64,000 nucleotides of DNA from Megamonas hypermegale (GCF_900187035.1 NZ_LT906446.1:2108001-2172000); one strand, 5' to 3'; positions 17,929-25,868 are shown, numbered from the stretch's first letter. Numbers and translations are program-made. Notes: generated from the sequence alone by a model not told the origin.

Positions 17929-18447
17929 ATGGAAAAAACAATCATTACTTTTGTATTATTAGCTATGGTAACTTTAGTTCCTGCGGTAGGCTTTGCTAGT
18001 GAAAATTCAAGTAAAGAAATAAAACATCTCAATGGTGTATCATGGGGAGAGTCATACCATGAGTTTTCTGAAAAGTATTCGATAAGACCGATATTGGAAG
18101 CTTGCGAAATAAACTTAGATAAAAAGATAAACTTATATGGTCAAGAAATGGATACAAAAGCTATTGCATATTTTAATAACGATAGATTATTTATGATGCA
18201 ATATTGTTTTCCAGAAAAATTGACTGATGAAGAATTTGACAAAGTAACTAAGGTTATTACTAAAGAACTTGGTGAAGTAGTAGCAGAAGATAAAAATAAG
18301 GAAATAGGTAAAATGATAGCATGGAGAAATGATGATGAGTTAGTTGCATTAAATAAAGAAGGCATTTATTATTTAGGTTTAAGTTTATTTGATACAGATA
18401 ACATTTTTTCTTTGGAAAGAATGAATGTATTAAGCGTTAAGAGATAA
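17929..18447 (+). CDS. Exported protein of an island-specific family (YGQ...LTDEE...LGE)
   Basis: 172 residues with a signal peptide (EKTIITFVLLAMVTLVPAV, cleavage near GFAS-EN). The mature part has WGESYHEFSEKYSI, LYGQEMDTK, a F-NDRLFMMQY strand, LTDEEFDKV and KELGE. It is a close paralogue of the gene at 21150 and shares the YGQ / LT-x-E / LGE core with those at 23715, 24880 and 25967. I do not recognise a function. The ATG at 17929 follows AGAAAGGA; the frame could begin at 17887, but that start lies in the preceding hairpin. Confidence 0.72.
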   Translation: MEKTIITFVLLAMVTLVPAVGFASENSSKEIKHLNGVSWGESYHEFSEKYSIRPILEACEINLDKKINLYGQEMDTKAIAYFNNDRLFMMQYCFPEKLTDEEFDKVTKVITKELGEVVAEDKNKEIGKMIAWRNDDELVALNKEGIYYLGLSLFDTDNIFSLERMNVLSVKR

Positions 18448-18463
18448 TAAGATTGTATGAAAT

Positions 18464-18513
18464 CATGTACTTTAGAAATATTTAATAATTTTTAGAGTAC
18501 ATGATTTTTTATA
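18464..18513 (+). terminator. Terminator after the exported protein gene
   Basis: AATCATGTACT pairs with AGTACATGATT and is followed by six T. An almost identical hairpin follows the paralogue at 21150. Confidence 0.8.
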
Positions 18514-18558
18514 CATAAAGATAAGATTTAAAATTTTTTATAAAATTTATATAAACTA

Positions 18559-18595
18559 TGCCGAATTTTAGAAAAAATAGAGTATAAGTATAATA
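18559..18595 (+). promoter_or_regulatory. Island promoter-like element before the JAMM gene
   Basis: TGCCGAATTTTAGAAAAAAT, and in this copy TTTTAG (18566-18571) is followed at 17 bp by a perfect TATAAT (18589-18594). Confidence 0.65.
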
Positions 18596-18623
18596 GAAAA
18601 ATATAAGATTGGAGAATTTGATT

Positions 18624-19040
18624 ATGAGAATAAAAGAAAATATCTTTAAAGAAATTGTAGAAAGTCCTGCACCACCTCCAGAAGTTGGCGGTATAATCGG
18701 TGGCAAAGAAGATATTATTACCTGTTACTTTGCAGATAAAGGTAGTAAGGAAAATTGCTATGATTCATATTATCCAAGTACAGATTTATTAAATAAACAG
18801 ATAGATAAATGGCAAGATGATGGAATTGATTTTTATGGAATTTATCATACACATTTTGCTGGTGATGATGGTTTATCTAGTAGTGACCGTAGATATATTG
18901 TCAATATAATGCAAGCAATGCCATCACAAATACAGTATTTATATTTTCCTATAGTATTTAAAAATAATATGCTTATATATAAAGCTATACGTGAAAATAA
19001 TATAGTGAAGATAGTTCAAGAAGATATTGAAATAATTTAA
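18624..19040 (+). CDS. Stand-alone JAMM/MPN metalloprotease (JAB-like)
   Basis: 138 residues. The full JAMM zinc motif is present: Glu20 (EVGGIIGG), His75-Thr-His77, seven residues, Ser85-x2-Asp88 (HTHFAGDDGLSSSD). Enzymes of this fold cleave isopeptide bonds or C-terminal tails of ubiquitin-like proteins; bacterial ones occur in sulfur-carrier processing and in anti-phage ubiquitin-like operons. No E1, E2 or ubiquitin-like gene is near, so the substrate is unknown. The ATG at 18624 follows AAGATTGGAG, the same ribosome-site context as in the Cys-rich genes. Array 4 starts just after it. Confidence 0.82.
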   Translation: MRIKENIFKEIVESPAPPPEVGGIIGGKEDIITCYFADKGSKENCYDSYYPSTDLLNKQIDKWQDDGIDFYGIYHTHFAGDDGLSSSDRRYIVNIMQAMPSQIQYLYFPIVFKNNMLIYKAIRENNIVKIVQEDIEII

Positions 19041-19049
19041 AAAAATTTA

Positions 19050-19194
19050 CCAGCCGAAAAAGTAAAAAGCCTATAATATCAAGCATTAAAAAAATAGGCA
19101 GAAAACTGAAATCGGCTGGTAAGATTTCTATGAAAGATTGAAAAATAAGGATATATAAGATATAATGAAGAAAAAGAATATTGATTTTACTGCG
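19050..19194 (+). promoter_or_regulatory. Leader of array 4
   Basis: TTACCAGCCGA (from 19047) pairs with TCGGCTGGTAA (from 19112); inner GCCTAT with ATAGGC. The promoter is TTGAAA (19138-19143) with TATAAT (19161-19166). Confidence 0.8.
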
Positions 19195-19390
19195 GTTAAG
19201 CATTAACATTGTACGGTCTCTCCTTGCTGAAAATATAAATGAATTATTTGACCGTATGTTAAGCATTAACATTGTACGGTCTCTCCTTTATCCTTTAAAT
19301 CCATTCTTAGCAGATTGAAGTAGTTAAGCATTAACATTGTACGGTCTCTCTTTCATCTCTATTCGTACACTGTAATATTGTACAATGTGA
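19195..19390 (+). CRISPR. Array 4: three intact repeats plus a truncated one
   Basis: Cores start at 19195, 19258 and 19323; a truncated last copy (TAATATTGTACAATGTGAT) lies at about 19372-19390. The bases after the cores are TCCTT, TCCTT and TCTTT. Confidence 0.83.
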
Positions 19391-19513
19391 TTTAGATTGT
19401 AATGTTGTGCTAAATGTATTTATGATGAATTATTGATTAATATTAACAAGTGATGCTTAGCAGTAAAATGAAAGAAAGACATAACTTAGATTAAAAGTTA
19501 TGTCTTTTTTTTA
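19391..19513 (+). terminator. Array 4 trailer and terminator
   Basis: Trailer element at about 19433-19461; stem AAAGACATAACTT with AAGTTATGTCTTT between 19473 and 19508, followed by T. Confidence 0.85.
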
Positions 19514-19532
19514 TAAAATTTTTTAAAAACCA

Positions 19533-19569
19533 TGCCGAATTTTGGAAAAAGCAGAGGATATATAAAATA
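19533..19569 (+). promoter_or_regulatory. Island promoter-like element after array 4
   Basis: TGCCGAATTTTGGAAAAAGC, then AGAGGATATATAAAATAG. No gene follows before the next copy of the element at 19645, so this one may be a leftover of a lost gene. Confidence 0.5.
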
Positions 19570-19644
19570 GAGATTAAAGATGATAATAAAAAATAAATAG
19601 GAGATAGAAAAAATATATAACATAGATAAAAAATTAAAAAACTA

Positions 19645-19681
19645 TGCCAGATTTTAGAAAAAATGAAAGATATATATATTA
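19645..19681 (+). promoter_or_regulatory. Island promoter-like element before a small membrane protein gene
   Basis: TGCCAGATTTTAGAAAAAAT followed by GAAAGATATATATATT, 59 bp before the start codon. Confidence 0.5.
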
Positions 19682-19703
19682 AAGAATTGATGAGGTGGTA
19701 ATT

Positions 19704-19892
19704 ATGAAAACTTGGATGAAAAATTTTATTTTATCAATATTGGCTATAATAGCAGTAATTATTTTTCATGAACAAATATGGCATGGTATATTATATGTTT
19801 TAAGTTTTTTTCTAGGTTTAATAATAGATTTTGTTAGTATTTTAGTTGTAATTGGTGTCGGTATGTATATTATCTTAGATTTACTTACTTAG
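19704..19892 (+). CDS. Small membrane protein, 62 residues
   Basis: Two hydrophobic segments (about residues 7-22 and 28-60) with almost no charged residues beyond the N-terminus (MKTWMKN). Function unknown. The ATG follows GAGGTGG at 6 nt; an upstream GTG at 19695 overlaps that site. Small membrane proteins next to type III CRISPR loci can be effectors, but nothing here shows it. It could also be an accessory protein for the exported CsgG-like protein encoded next. Confidence 0.6.
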   Translation: MKTWMKNFILSILAIIAVIIFHEQIWHGILYVLSFFLGLIIDFVSILVVIGVGMYIILDLLT

Positions 19893-19930
19893 ATAAAATT
19901 AAAATTTTTTATAAAAATTTTAGAAACTAA

Positions 19931-19967
19931 TGCCGAATTTTAGAAAAATAAGAGGATATATATAATG
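19931..19967 (+). promoter_or_regulatory. Island promoter-like element before the CsgG-like gene
   Basis: TTTTAG, 17 bp, TATAAT (19961-19966) fits a sigma-A-like promoter with a weak -35. Confidence 0.6.
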
Positions 19968-20052
19968 AAAGAAGGTGGTATAAAGAAAAATTTTTAATGG
20001 ATAATGTTAATTTATTTGAGTTTTTTAATAAAATAAAAGGAGTTTTGTTATC

Positions 20053-20934
20053 ATGAAAAAATATTTTGCACATTTTATCAGCTTGGCAGTATTTGTTATG
20101 ATTTTAGGTACAAGTCTTGTAAGTGAAGCGGCAATGAAAACTGTAGCAGTAGGTAATTTCATTGACGGTACACAAAGTAGATATGGCAAGATGATTTGCG
20201 AACAATTACAATCAAGTATTCAAAATGGATTAGTACAAAATAAAAATTATACAGTAGTAGAACGCAGTAATCTTGACCAGATTTTCAGAGAGCTAGGCTT
20301 GCAAAATTCAGGTGTAGTGAATAGTTCATCAGCTATAGAAATCGGTAATTTATCTGGAGCCGATTATACCTTGATGGGCAAGGTTGTTGAAGCAGAAATA
20401 AATCCATACAATAACTTAGCTTATGAAGGATTAAAAGCAAAAGTAGCTGTTTCGGTACAGATAGTGGACAATGAAACTGGTCAAGTTTTAAGTTCTGATA
20501 TGGTATCTGATACTGATAGCAGTGCTACTAAAAATAATTTGAAAAAATTCATCAAAAGTGATTTAGTGCCAGGTCATATGAGTGTAAATAGCGATAGCCT
20601 TATCTACAACGCAGCAGAAAAAGTAGCTAATAAAGTCTTAGAAAGAATGAATAAAATAAATCCTTTAGTAGGCATGGTAGTAGCGGTTAAACCAAATGAA
20701 GACACTGTAACTTTTGATTTAGGATACGAAGATGGAGTAAAAGAAGGTGACATCTATACGATTTATGCTGAAGCAGAACCAATAGTTCATCCAGTAACAG
20801 GAGAAATCCTTGGCGTTGATGAAAAATATGTAGGTACTGTTAAAGTTGAAGAAGTAAGAAATAATCTTTCAATAGCTAAAATAAAAGATTGTGAGGTAAC
20901 TCCTATGGTTAAAGACAAAGTGAAACGTAAATAA
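20053..20934 (+). CDS. CsgG/HfaB-type exported protein with FlgT-like C-terminus
   Basis: 293 residues: signal peptide (to about residue 27, VSEAA), a CsgG-like domain (TVAVGNFIDGTQSRYGKMIC, YTVVERSNLDQIFRELGLQ, GADYTLMGKV) and a C-terminal beta domain (VVAVKPNEDTVTFDLGYEDG) like FlgT C-terminal domains. It has no lipobox Cys, unlike true CsgG. Proteins of this kind act at the periplasmic face or in the outer membrane. It probably functions with the FlgT-like (13014) and LPP20-like (21785) products, a trio I associate with Negativicutes envelopes. Confidence 0.82.
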   Translation: MKKYFAHFISLAVFVMILGTSLVSEAAMKTVAVGNFIDGTQSRYGKMICEQLQSSIQNGLVQNKNYTVVERSNLDQIFRELGLQNSGVVNSSSAIEIGNLSGADYTLMGKVVEAEINPYNNLAYEGLKAKVAVSVQIVDNETGQVLSSDMVSDTDSSATKNNLKKFIKSDLVPGHMSVNSDSLIYNAAEKVANKVLERMNKINPLVGMVVAVKPNEDTVTFDLGYEDGVKEGDIYTIYAEAEPIVHPVTGEILGVDEKYVGTVKVEEVRNNLSIAKIKDCEVTPMVKDKVKRK

Positions 20935-20948
20935 ATAAGCCCCTCTTA

Positions 20949-20994
20949 TTTTTCGGTATAGGTTTTTATAATCTATACCGAAAATTTTTTAAAA
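20949..20994 (+). terminator. Terminator after the CsgG-like gene
   Basis: TTTTCGGTATAG pairs with CTATACCGAAAA and is followed by six T. Confidence 0.85.
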
Positions 20995-21008
20995 TTTAGT
21001 TGAAACAA

Positions 21009-21045
21009 TGTCGAATTTTAATTTTTTTAGTTGATATATATAATA
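21009..21045 (+). promoter_or_regulatory. Divergent island promoter-like element
   Basis: TGTCGAATTTTAATTTTTTT and TTGATATATATAATA; the central part has drifted, but the TATAAT end is kept. Confidence 0.45.
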
Positions 21046-21149
21046 GAAATTAGAAAGGAGAATTGAAAAAATAAATATAATTGGTATTATCAACATGAAA
21101 CAAAATTCTTTTAGTTTTTTAGATTTATATTAGAAAGGATAGGATTTTT

Positions 21150-21674
21150 ATGAAAAAAATAATTATTACATTTGTATTATTAGCTATGGTTGCTTTAGTT
21201 CCTGCAGTGAGCTTTGCTAGTGAAAATTCAAATAATAGTGGTATAAAACAACTAAAAGATATAGCATGGGGAGAAAGTTATCATGATTTTTCTACAAAAT
21301 ATTCAATAAAGCCATTATTAGAAACATGTGAAATAACTTTAGATGAGAAGGTAAATTTATATGGTCAAGAAATGGATACAAGAGCCGTAGCATGTTTTTA
21401 TAATGATAGATTATTTATGATACAGTATTGTTTTCCTGAAAAATTGACTGATGAAGAATTTGATAAATTAACGGAGGTAATGACTAAAGAACTCGGTGAA
21501 GTAGGAGCAAAAAATGAAAATAGTATAATAGGTGAAATGAAAGGCTGGAAAAATAATGATGAGCTCATTGCATTAAATAAAGAAGGTATTTATTATATAG
21601 ATTTTAATTTTCTGGATACAGATGAGCTTTGTTCCTTAGAAAAAATAAAATCTTTAAATATTAATAATAAATAA
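21150..21674 (+). CDS. Exported protein, paralogue of the 17929 product
   Basis: 174 residues. The signal peptide (KKIIITFVLLAMVALVPAV) and mature sequence are close to the 172-residue protein encoded at 17929 along the whole length (AWGESYHDFSTKYSI, LYGQEMDTRAVA, QYCFPEKLTDEEFDKL). The downstream hairpin is duplicated too, so the whole gene-plus-terminator unit was copied. Function unknown. Confidence 0.72.
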   Translation: MKKIIITFVLLAMVALVPAVSFASENSNNSGIKQLKDIAWGESYHDFSTKYSIKPLLETCEITLDEKVNLYGQEMDTRAVACFYNDRLFMIQYCFPEKLTDEEFDKLTEVMTKELGEVGAKNENSIIGEMKGWKNNDELIALNKEGIYYIDFNFLDTDELCSLEKIKSLNINNK

Positions 21675-21685
21675 TAGGATTGTAT

Positions 21686-21739
21686 AAAATCATGTACTTT
21701 AAAAATATTTAATAGTTTTTAGAGTACATGATTTTTTAT
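21686..21739 (+). terminator. Terminator after the 21150 gene
   Basis: AAATCATGTACTTTA with TAGAGTACATGATTT and a T run, a copy of the hairpin at 18464. Confidence 0.8.
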
Positions 21740-21784
21740 ACATAAATGTTGTTTTAGTTGTAAATAAATCTGGAGGAATTTTTT

Positions 21785-22669
21785 ATGAAAAAAACATTAA
21801 TAGTTTTAACTAGTGCAGCTTTATTTAGTTTTGGTGCAAGTATCTTGCCTGTTAATACTTATTTTGCACCTGTAAAGGCAGAAGCACAGTATCAAAATCC
21901 AGCTTATGCACAGACAGAAACAATAACAGCTGATGGCTATGGCGTATTACCACCAAATAAGCCATTTGGTCAAGCAAAATTGATGGCAAGAAGAGCAGCA
22001 GTTGTAGAAGCTCAACGTAATTTATTAGAAACAGTAAAAGATGTAGCCATTGATTCTGAAACAAATGTAGAAATGTCTATGACTTTAAATGATACAATAC
22101 ATTCAAAAGTTAGCGGCGTCATCAGAGGTGCTCGGGTAGTAGACGAAGAATACATTCGTGAAGATGGTATTTATCGAGTTACAATGTCAGTGCCGATGTA
22201 TGGTGATGGTAGCTTAGGTCAAGTGGTTTTTGATAATGTAATTGGCAATAATCAGAAAGTGCCAGTACCTGCACCTAGTCCAACATATAATCCTAATACA
22301 AGCCAGATTAATGGAAATTATACTGGACTTGTAATTAGAGCAAGAGGAGCAGGTCTTGTCAGAACATTTTGTCCTGCTATTTATGATACTTCTGGTAGAG
22401 CAATTTATGGTGTATATAACGTAGATAAAAAATACGCAATAGATTATGGTGTTGTTGGCTATGCTAAAGGACAACAGGGATGGGATACGGTACGCATGGG
22501 AACTTCTCGTGCGGGAAGTAATCCTCTTGTAGTCGACATTGTAGAAGTTCGACAACGTGTAGCTAATAAATGTGATGTAGTTATTTCCGTAGAAGATGCA
22601 GACAGAATATTAGCAGAAAATAGACATAGCCATTTTCTTGATAATTACGCTGTAATGTTCGAGATTTAA
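21785..22669 (+). CDS. LPP20/FlgT-N-like exported protein
   Basis: 294 residues with a signal peptide of about 35 residues. The mature N-terminal part (ITADGYGVLPPN, MARRAAVVEAQRNLLETVKD, REDGIYRVTMSVPMYG) is the LPP20-like fold found in Helicobacter LPP20 and FlgT N-termini. After a Pro-rich linker (residues about 160-175) a second domain (TGLVIRARGAGLVRTFCPAIYD) resembles domains paired with LPP20 in Negativicutes. It probably acts in the envelope with the CsgG-like and FlgT-like proteins. The start follows TGGAGG. Confidence 0.8.
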   Translation: MKKTLIVLTSAALFSFGASILPVNTYFAPVKAEAQYQNPAYAQTETITADGYGVLPPNKPFGQAKLMARRAAVVEAQRNLLETVKDVAIDSETNVEMSMTLNDTIHSKVSGVIRGARVVDEEYIREDGIYRVTMSVPMYGDGSLGQVVFDNVIGNNQKVPVPAPSPTYNPNTSQINGNYTGLVIRARGAGLVRTFCPAIYDTSGRAIYGVYNVDKKYAIDYGVVGYAKGQQGWDTVRMGTSRAGSNPLVVDIVEVRQRVANKCDVVISVEDADRILAENRHSHFLDNYAVMFEI

Positions 22670-22676
22670 CAGATAT

Positions 22677-22722
22677 TGAAACTATAGCCTGATGAAATTT
22701 TCATTGGGCTATAGTTTTATCA
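22677..22722 (+). terminator. Terminator after the LPP20-like gene
   Basis: AAACTATAGCC pairs with GGCTATAGTTT and is followed by T-rich sequence. Confidence 0.8.
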
Positions 22723-22759
22723 AAAATAATATTTAAGCTTTTATAAAATAAAAAAATCG

Positions 22760-22796
22760 TGCCGAATTTTAGAAAAAGTAAAAGATATATAATAAG
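22760..22796 (+). promoter_or_regulatory. Island promoter-like element before a Cys-rich pseudogene
   Basis: TGCCGAATTTTAGAAAAAGT followed by AAAAGATATATAATAAG. The promoter region is intact although the gene it served is broken. Confidence 0.55.
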
Positions 22797-22830
22797 AAGA
22801 GAAAAAGAAATATAAATTAGATTAGAAATA

Positions 22831-22932
22831 AGATTGGAGAAATTATTATGGATAGGAGATTTAAGCGGTAGAGTATATTTCAGATATTATGATGATTAGT
22901 ATTATTCATAAGAAAGACAAGTTTTAAAATAA
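22831..22932 (+). pseudogene. Broken sixth copy of the Cys-rich gene
   Basis: The ribosome-site context AGATTGGAG and an ATG at 22848 remain, but most of the N-terminal half is deleted. The rest (GGCAGAG-like GTAGAG, TATTATGATGATTAG, AGAAAGACAAG) aligns with the C-terminal half of the five intact genes and carries in-frame stops and loss of the last Cys. Array 5 follows it, exactly as arrays 2 and 3 follow intact copies. Confidence 0.8.
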
Positions 22933-22944
22933 GGTAAAAATTTA

Positions 22945-23089
22945 CCAGCCGAAAAAGTAAAAAGCCTATAATATCAAGCATTAAAAAAATAGGTAGAAAA
23001 CTGAAATCGGCTGGTAAAATTTCTATGAAAGATTGAAAAATAAGGATATATAAGATATAATGAAGAAAAAGAATATTGATTTTACTGCG
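22945..23089 (+). promoter_or_regulatory. Leader of array 5
   Basis: TTTACCAGCCGA pairs with TCGGCTGGTAAA (around 22942-22952 and 23007-23018). The inner stem is GCCTAT with ATAGGT, a G-T pair in RNA. The promoter is TTGAAA (23033-23038) with TATAAT (23056-23061). Confidence 0.8.
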
Positions 23090-23504
23090 GTTAAGCATTA
23101 ACATTGTACGGTCTCGTCGCATGAAAGCCCATTTTATGATGAAGATGCTTTTGCGTTAAGCATTAACATTGTACGGTCTCGTCTAAAGTTTTTTCTATTG
23201 TTTCAAATTTAACCTCACGTTAAGCATTAACATTGTACGGTCTCGTCTCAACATAAATCGGGATAAGATAGCCAGTGTCGAAGTTAAGCATTAACATTGT
23301 ACGGTCTCGTCTCAAAAGAACCAAGTTTTCTTACTTGATTGAGTTGGTTAAGCATTAACATTGTACGGTCTCGTCACCAGCTAAAGAATATTCTTCTTCA
23401 CTCCAGCGAACCGTTAAGCATTAACATTGTACGGTCTCGTCATTGGTCGCAATCTGCTTATCCATGGGCAGTTGATTTGTTAAGCATTAACAATGTATAA
23501 TGTA
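23090..23504 (+). CRISPR. Array 5: seven repeats, six spacers
   Basis: Cores start at 23090, 23155, 23219, 23283, 23347 and 23413, with a decayed copy at 23479. The following bases are GTCG, GTCT, GTCT, GTCT, GTCA and GTCA, so GTC is constant inside the array. Spacers are unique and more GC-rich than the flanks. Periods are 64-66 bp. Confidence 0.87.
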
Positions 23505-23627
23505 ATTTAGGTTGTAAAATTATGCTAAATGTATTTATGGTGAATTTTTGATTAATATTAACAAGTGATGCTTAGCAGTAAAATGAAAGAAAGACATAAC
23601 TTAAATTAAAGTTATGTCTTTTTTTTA
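23505..23627 (+). terminator. Array 5 trailer and terminator
   Basis: Trailer element at about 23547-23575; stem AAGACATAACTT with AAGTTATGTCTT between 23590 and 23620, then T. Confidence 0.85.
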
Positions 23628-23646
23628 TAAAAATTTTTAAAAACCA

Positions 23647-23684
23647 TGCCGAATTTTGGAAAAAACAGCAGATATATATAATAA
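23647..23684 (+). promoter_or_regulatory. Island promoter-like element before the 23715 gene
   Basis: TTTTGG (23654-23659), 17 bp, TATAAT (23677-23682): the best fit of the element to a sigma-A promoter. Confidence 0.65.
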
Positions 23685-23714
23685 GATAATGATTTAAAAG
23701 AGAGGAAGATATTT

Positions 23715-24224
23715 ATGAAAAAATTATTGATGGCTTTAGCTTTAGCGATTGCAGTTTGTTTACAAAGTGGTGTTAGTATGGCTGCTACTGAAGATATGGC
23801 AAAAATAGATAGTATAGAAGTAAAAGAATTAGGATTAAATCTTATAAAAGTTGAAATGCCTTTGGAAAAAGGTTTTGAAAGTATTTATGGACAAGATTAT
23901 GCACCACTTACAATTATTGTTTACAATGATAAAAGCGATATGATAGCAATAGATGAACCTTTTGCACACAAATTGACATCTGAGAAATACGATTATGTAA
24001 AAGAACAGATGATAAAAAAACTTGGTGAGCCAGATAAAGTTGAGAATTTGGCAGATAATACAATAACTATTTGGTATACAGATGATAAAAAAAATATAGA
24101 TGTTGTTTTAAATTCAAAATCAATAACGCAGTTTTTTCGACAAGATGATGCAGATGTATTAAAAAAATATAAATTATCTACGCAAATTAAAGATTTCATA
24201 AGTTGTATTGTTAGTCAATATTAA
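23715..24224 (+). CDS. Exported protein of the YGQ/LTSE/LGEPD family
   Basis: 169 residues: signal peptide (KKLLMALALAIAVCLQSGVSMA) then one domain with FESIYGQDYAPLTI, YNDKSDMIAIDEPF, HKLTSEKYDYV, KKLGEPDKVEN, TITIWYTDD and VVLNSKS. The same domain occurs in the cytosolic-looking products at 24880 and 25967 and more distantly in those at 17929 and 21150. Function unknown. The CAP-domain gene starts 32 bp later and is probably cotranscribed. Confidence 0.7.
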   Translation: MKKLLMALALAIAVCLQSGVSMAATEDMAKIDSIEVKELGLNLIKVEMPLEKGFESIYGQDYAPLTIIVYNDKSDMIAIDEPFAHKLTSEKYDYVKEQMIKKLGEPDKVENLADNTITIWYTDDKKNIDVVLNSKSITQFFRQDDADVLKKYKLSTQIKDFISCIVSQY

Positions 24225-24256
24225 AAATAATACAATAAAAGAGAGGAATGATTTTC

Positions 24257-24760
24257 ATGAAAAAGATTTTTTTATTGATTGTTTCCTTATGTATATTCAG
24301 CTCTGTGTGTATGGCAAGTCCAGTTTATTATTATAATTATTCCAATACATCTAATTATGCTTACGAACCTAATACGGATAAAAATTATGCTCAATCGGTT
24401 GCAGCCCTTGTCAATCGGGAACGATTAAAAGCAGGGGTAAGACCATTGATATTAAATCCATATTTATGTAACAGGTCGGATATAAGAGCTAATGAATTGG
24501 CGATAATTTTTGCTCATACTCGTCCTGATGGAAGTCAGTTTTATACTGTATTAGATAGAAGAAAATTTCATTATATGACAGCTGGTGAAAATGCAGCGGC
24601 TGGTGCTAGTTCCCCTCAAGAAGTAGTAAATATTTGGATGAATTCTCCAGGACATAGACAAAATATCTTAAATCCTAAATTTCGCTATATAGGTGTAGGT
24701 TATGCTTATGTGCCTAATAGTCAATATAATAATTATTGGATACAGATATTTTCAGATTAA
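24257..24760 (+). CDS. Exported CAP-domain (SCP/PR-1-like) protein
   Basis: 167 residues with a signal peptide (KKIFLLIVSLCIFSSVCMAS) and a CAP domain: VAALVNRERLKAGVRPL, FAHTRPDGSQFYTVL, AGENAAAG, IWMNSPGHRQNIL. The conserved His and Glu residues (AHTRPDG, GENAA, PGHRQNIL) are kept. Bacterial CAP proteins are secreted or surface proteins of uncertain function. The ATG at 24257 follows GAGAGGA at 9 nt; the ATG at 24248 abuts that site. Confidence 0.88.
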   Translation: MKKIFLLIVSLCIFSSVCMASPVYYYNYSNTSNYAYEPNTDKNYAQSVAALVNRERLKAGVRPLILNPYLCNRSDIRANELAIIFAHTRPDGSQFYTVLDRRKFHYMTAGENAAAGASSPQEVVNIWMNSPGHRQNILNPKFRYIGVGYAYVPNSQYNNYWIQIFSD

Positions 24761-24797
24761 TTTGCCTCCATTTTAATTAACATAAATGTTGCTCCTA

Positions 24798-24834
24798 GGC
24801 ATAGGTTATAGTTTTATATAGCCTATGCCAAAAA
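24798..24834 (+). terminator. Hairpin after the CAP gene
   Basis: GGCATAGG and CCTATGCC with an inner CTATA pairing form the stem, but the bases after it are AAAAATT, so termination would be weak. Confidence 0.5.
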
Positions 24835-24879
24835 TTAAATATTTATTTCGTGATTGTATGTTTTGAAAGGAATTTTGTT

Positions 24880-25437
24880 ATGAAAAAAGAAATGACACCT
24901 GTAATTACATCAATGATAAAGCGTATAAAATCTGCGGGTTATGAATTTAATATATATAATCAAATCGAATCATTCTGTATAGAAAGTATGATAAACAGTA
25001 TGAAACTGGGTATTGCTAAAGAAAAATCATTAAAAAAGAGTTTTAGTGGTCAAGAGCTTATGCCTTTTGCTTTTAGGTTTTACAATTGTGATAGTGAGAT
25101 GATAGTAATTCAGTTGCCATTTAAACATAAATTGATAGATGAACAATTTGAAAGTATAGAAAAAAATATTGGTAAACCCGATAAAATAAAAAAAAATAAG
25201 GAAGATACTATGGCGATTTGGTATTTTGTTGTTGATGAAAAAGAAAGGGCGTATATGCTAAATTCAAGTGCTTTTATTATTGTTGAAGTAGATAGTGTTA
25301 TAAAAATTTTAGATTCATTTAATTTGCCAATGGAAATAGAGGATTTTGTAAATGTAGTTATTTCTTTAGATAAAGAAACACCAGAAGATTACGAAGATGA
25401 AAGGATTGCTCAAAACTTTGAATATATACTTTGCTAA
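24880..25437 (+). CDS. YGQ/LTSE-family protein, truncated
   Basis: 185 residues and no signal peptide. It holds one divergent copy of the family domain (SFSGQELMPFAFRFYN, HKLIDEQFESIEK, IGKPDKIKK, MAIWYF, YMLNSS). The stop at 25435 is followed, in the same frame, by a decayed second copy of the domain (25441-25810), so the ancestor was a two-domain protein like the 365-residue product at 25967. The ATG at 24880 follows GAAAGGA at 8 nt; the frame from 24850 includes that site. Confidence 0.68.
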   Translation: MKKEMTPVITSMIKRIKSAGYEFNIYNQIESFCIESMINSMKLGIAKEKSLKKSFSGQELMPFAFRFYNCDSEMIVIQLPFKHKLIDEQFESIEKNIGKPDKIKKNKEDTMAIWYFVVDEKERAYMLNSSAFIIVEVDSVIKILDSFNLPMEIEDFVNVVISLDKETPEDYEDERIAQNFEYILC

Positions 25438-25440
25438 AAG

Positions 25441-25810
25441 TCTCCGAAAGATTTTGGCTCTTTATATGATTAAGAGGCTGTACCGTATACATTAGCAATT
25501 AATGTGGAGGGCAGTGGAATGATAGCAATGGATATATCTTTTGTAAAAGAATTGACATCAGAACAGTAGGAGAGCGTAAAAAAAGAAATATCTCCCAAAA
25601 GGTGAACCTAATGAAATAAAGAATTTTAAAGAGGAAACAGTGATTGTTTGGTATTTTGAAGATGAAAAAAGATTATATGTTTTAAATTCAAAATCTGTTA
25701 CAATATTTATAAAAAATGATGTTTTAGATGTTTTAGATGTATATAATATATCCATATTAATTATTGATTTTATAAATATTATTACTAATATTCCTAAAAG
25801 TATAATTTAA
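25441..25810 (+). pseudogene. Decayed second domain of the 24880 gene
   Basis: In the frame of the upstream gene one reads KDFGSLYD, stop (25471-25473), EAVPYTLAINVEG, MIAMDISFVKELTSEQ, stop (25567-25569). After a frameshift it continues GEPNEIKNFKEE, VIVWYFEDEK, YVLNSKS and ends at 25808-25810. These match the C-terminal domain of the 25967 product block by block. Three stops and one frameshift show it is broken. Confidence 0.85.
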
Positions 25811-25831
25811 TATTTTATATCTTTGATATTA

Positions 25832-25868
25832 AGCATGAATTATATAAATATGTATTTCATGCTTAGTA
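25832..25868 (+). terminator. Terminator before the 25967 gene
   Basis: TTAAGCATGAA pairs with TTCATGCTTAG, followed by TATTTTTA. Confidence 0.65.

Noticed and set aside
18985-19272. Minus-strand frame through array 4 and its leader
   Set aside because: It overlaps the JAMM gene end and a repeat array, has no ribosome site, and its look-alike at 22880-23122 arises only because the leaders are copies.
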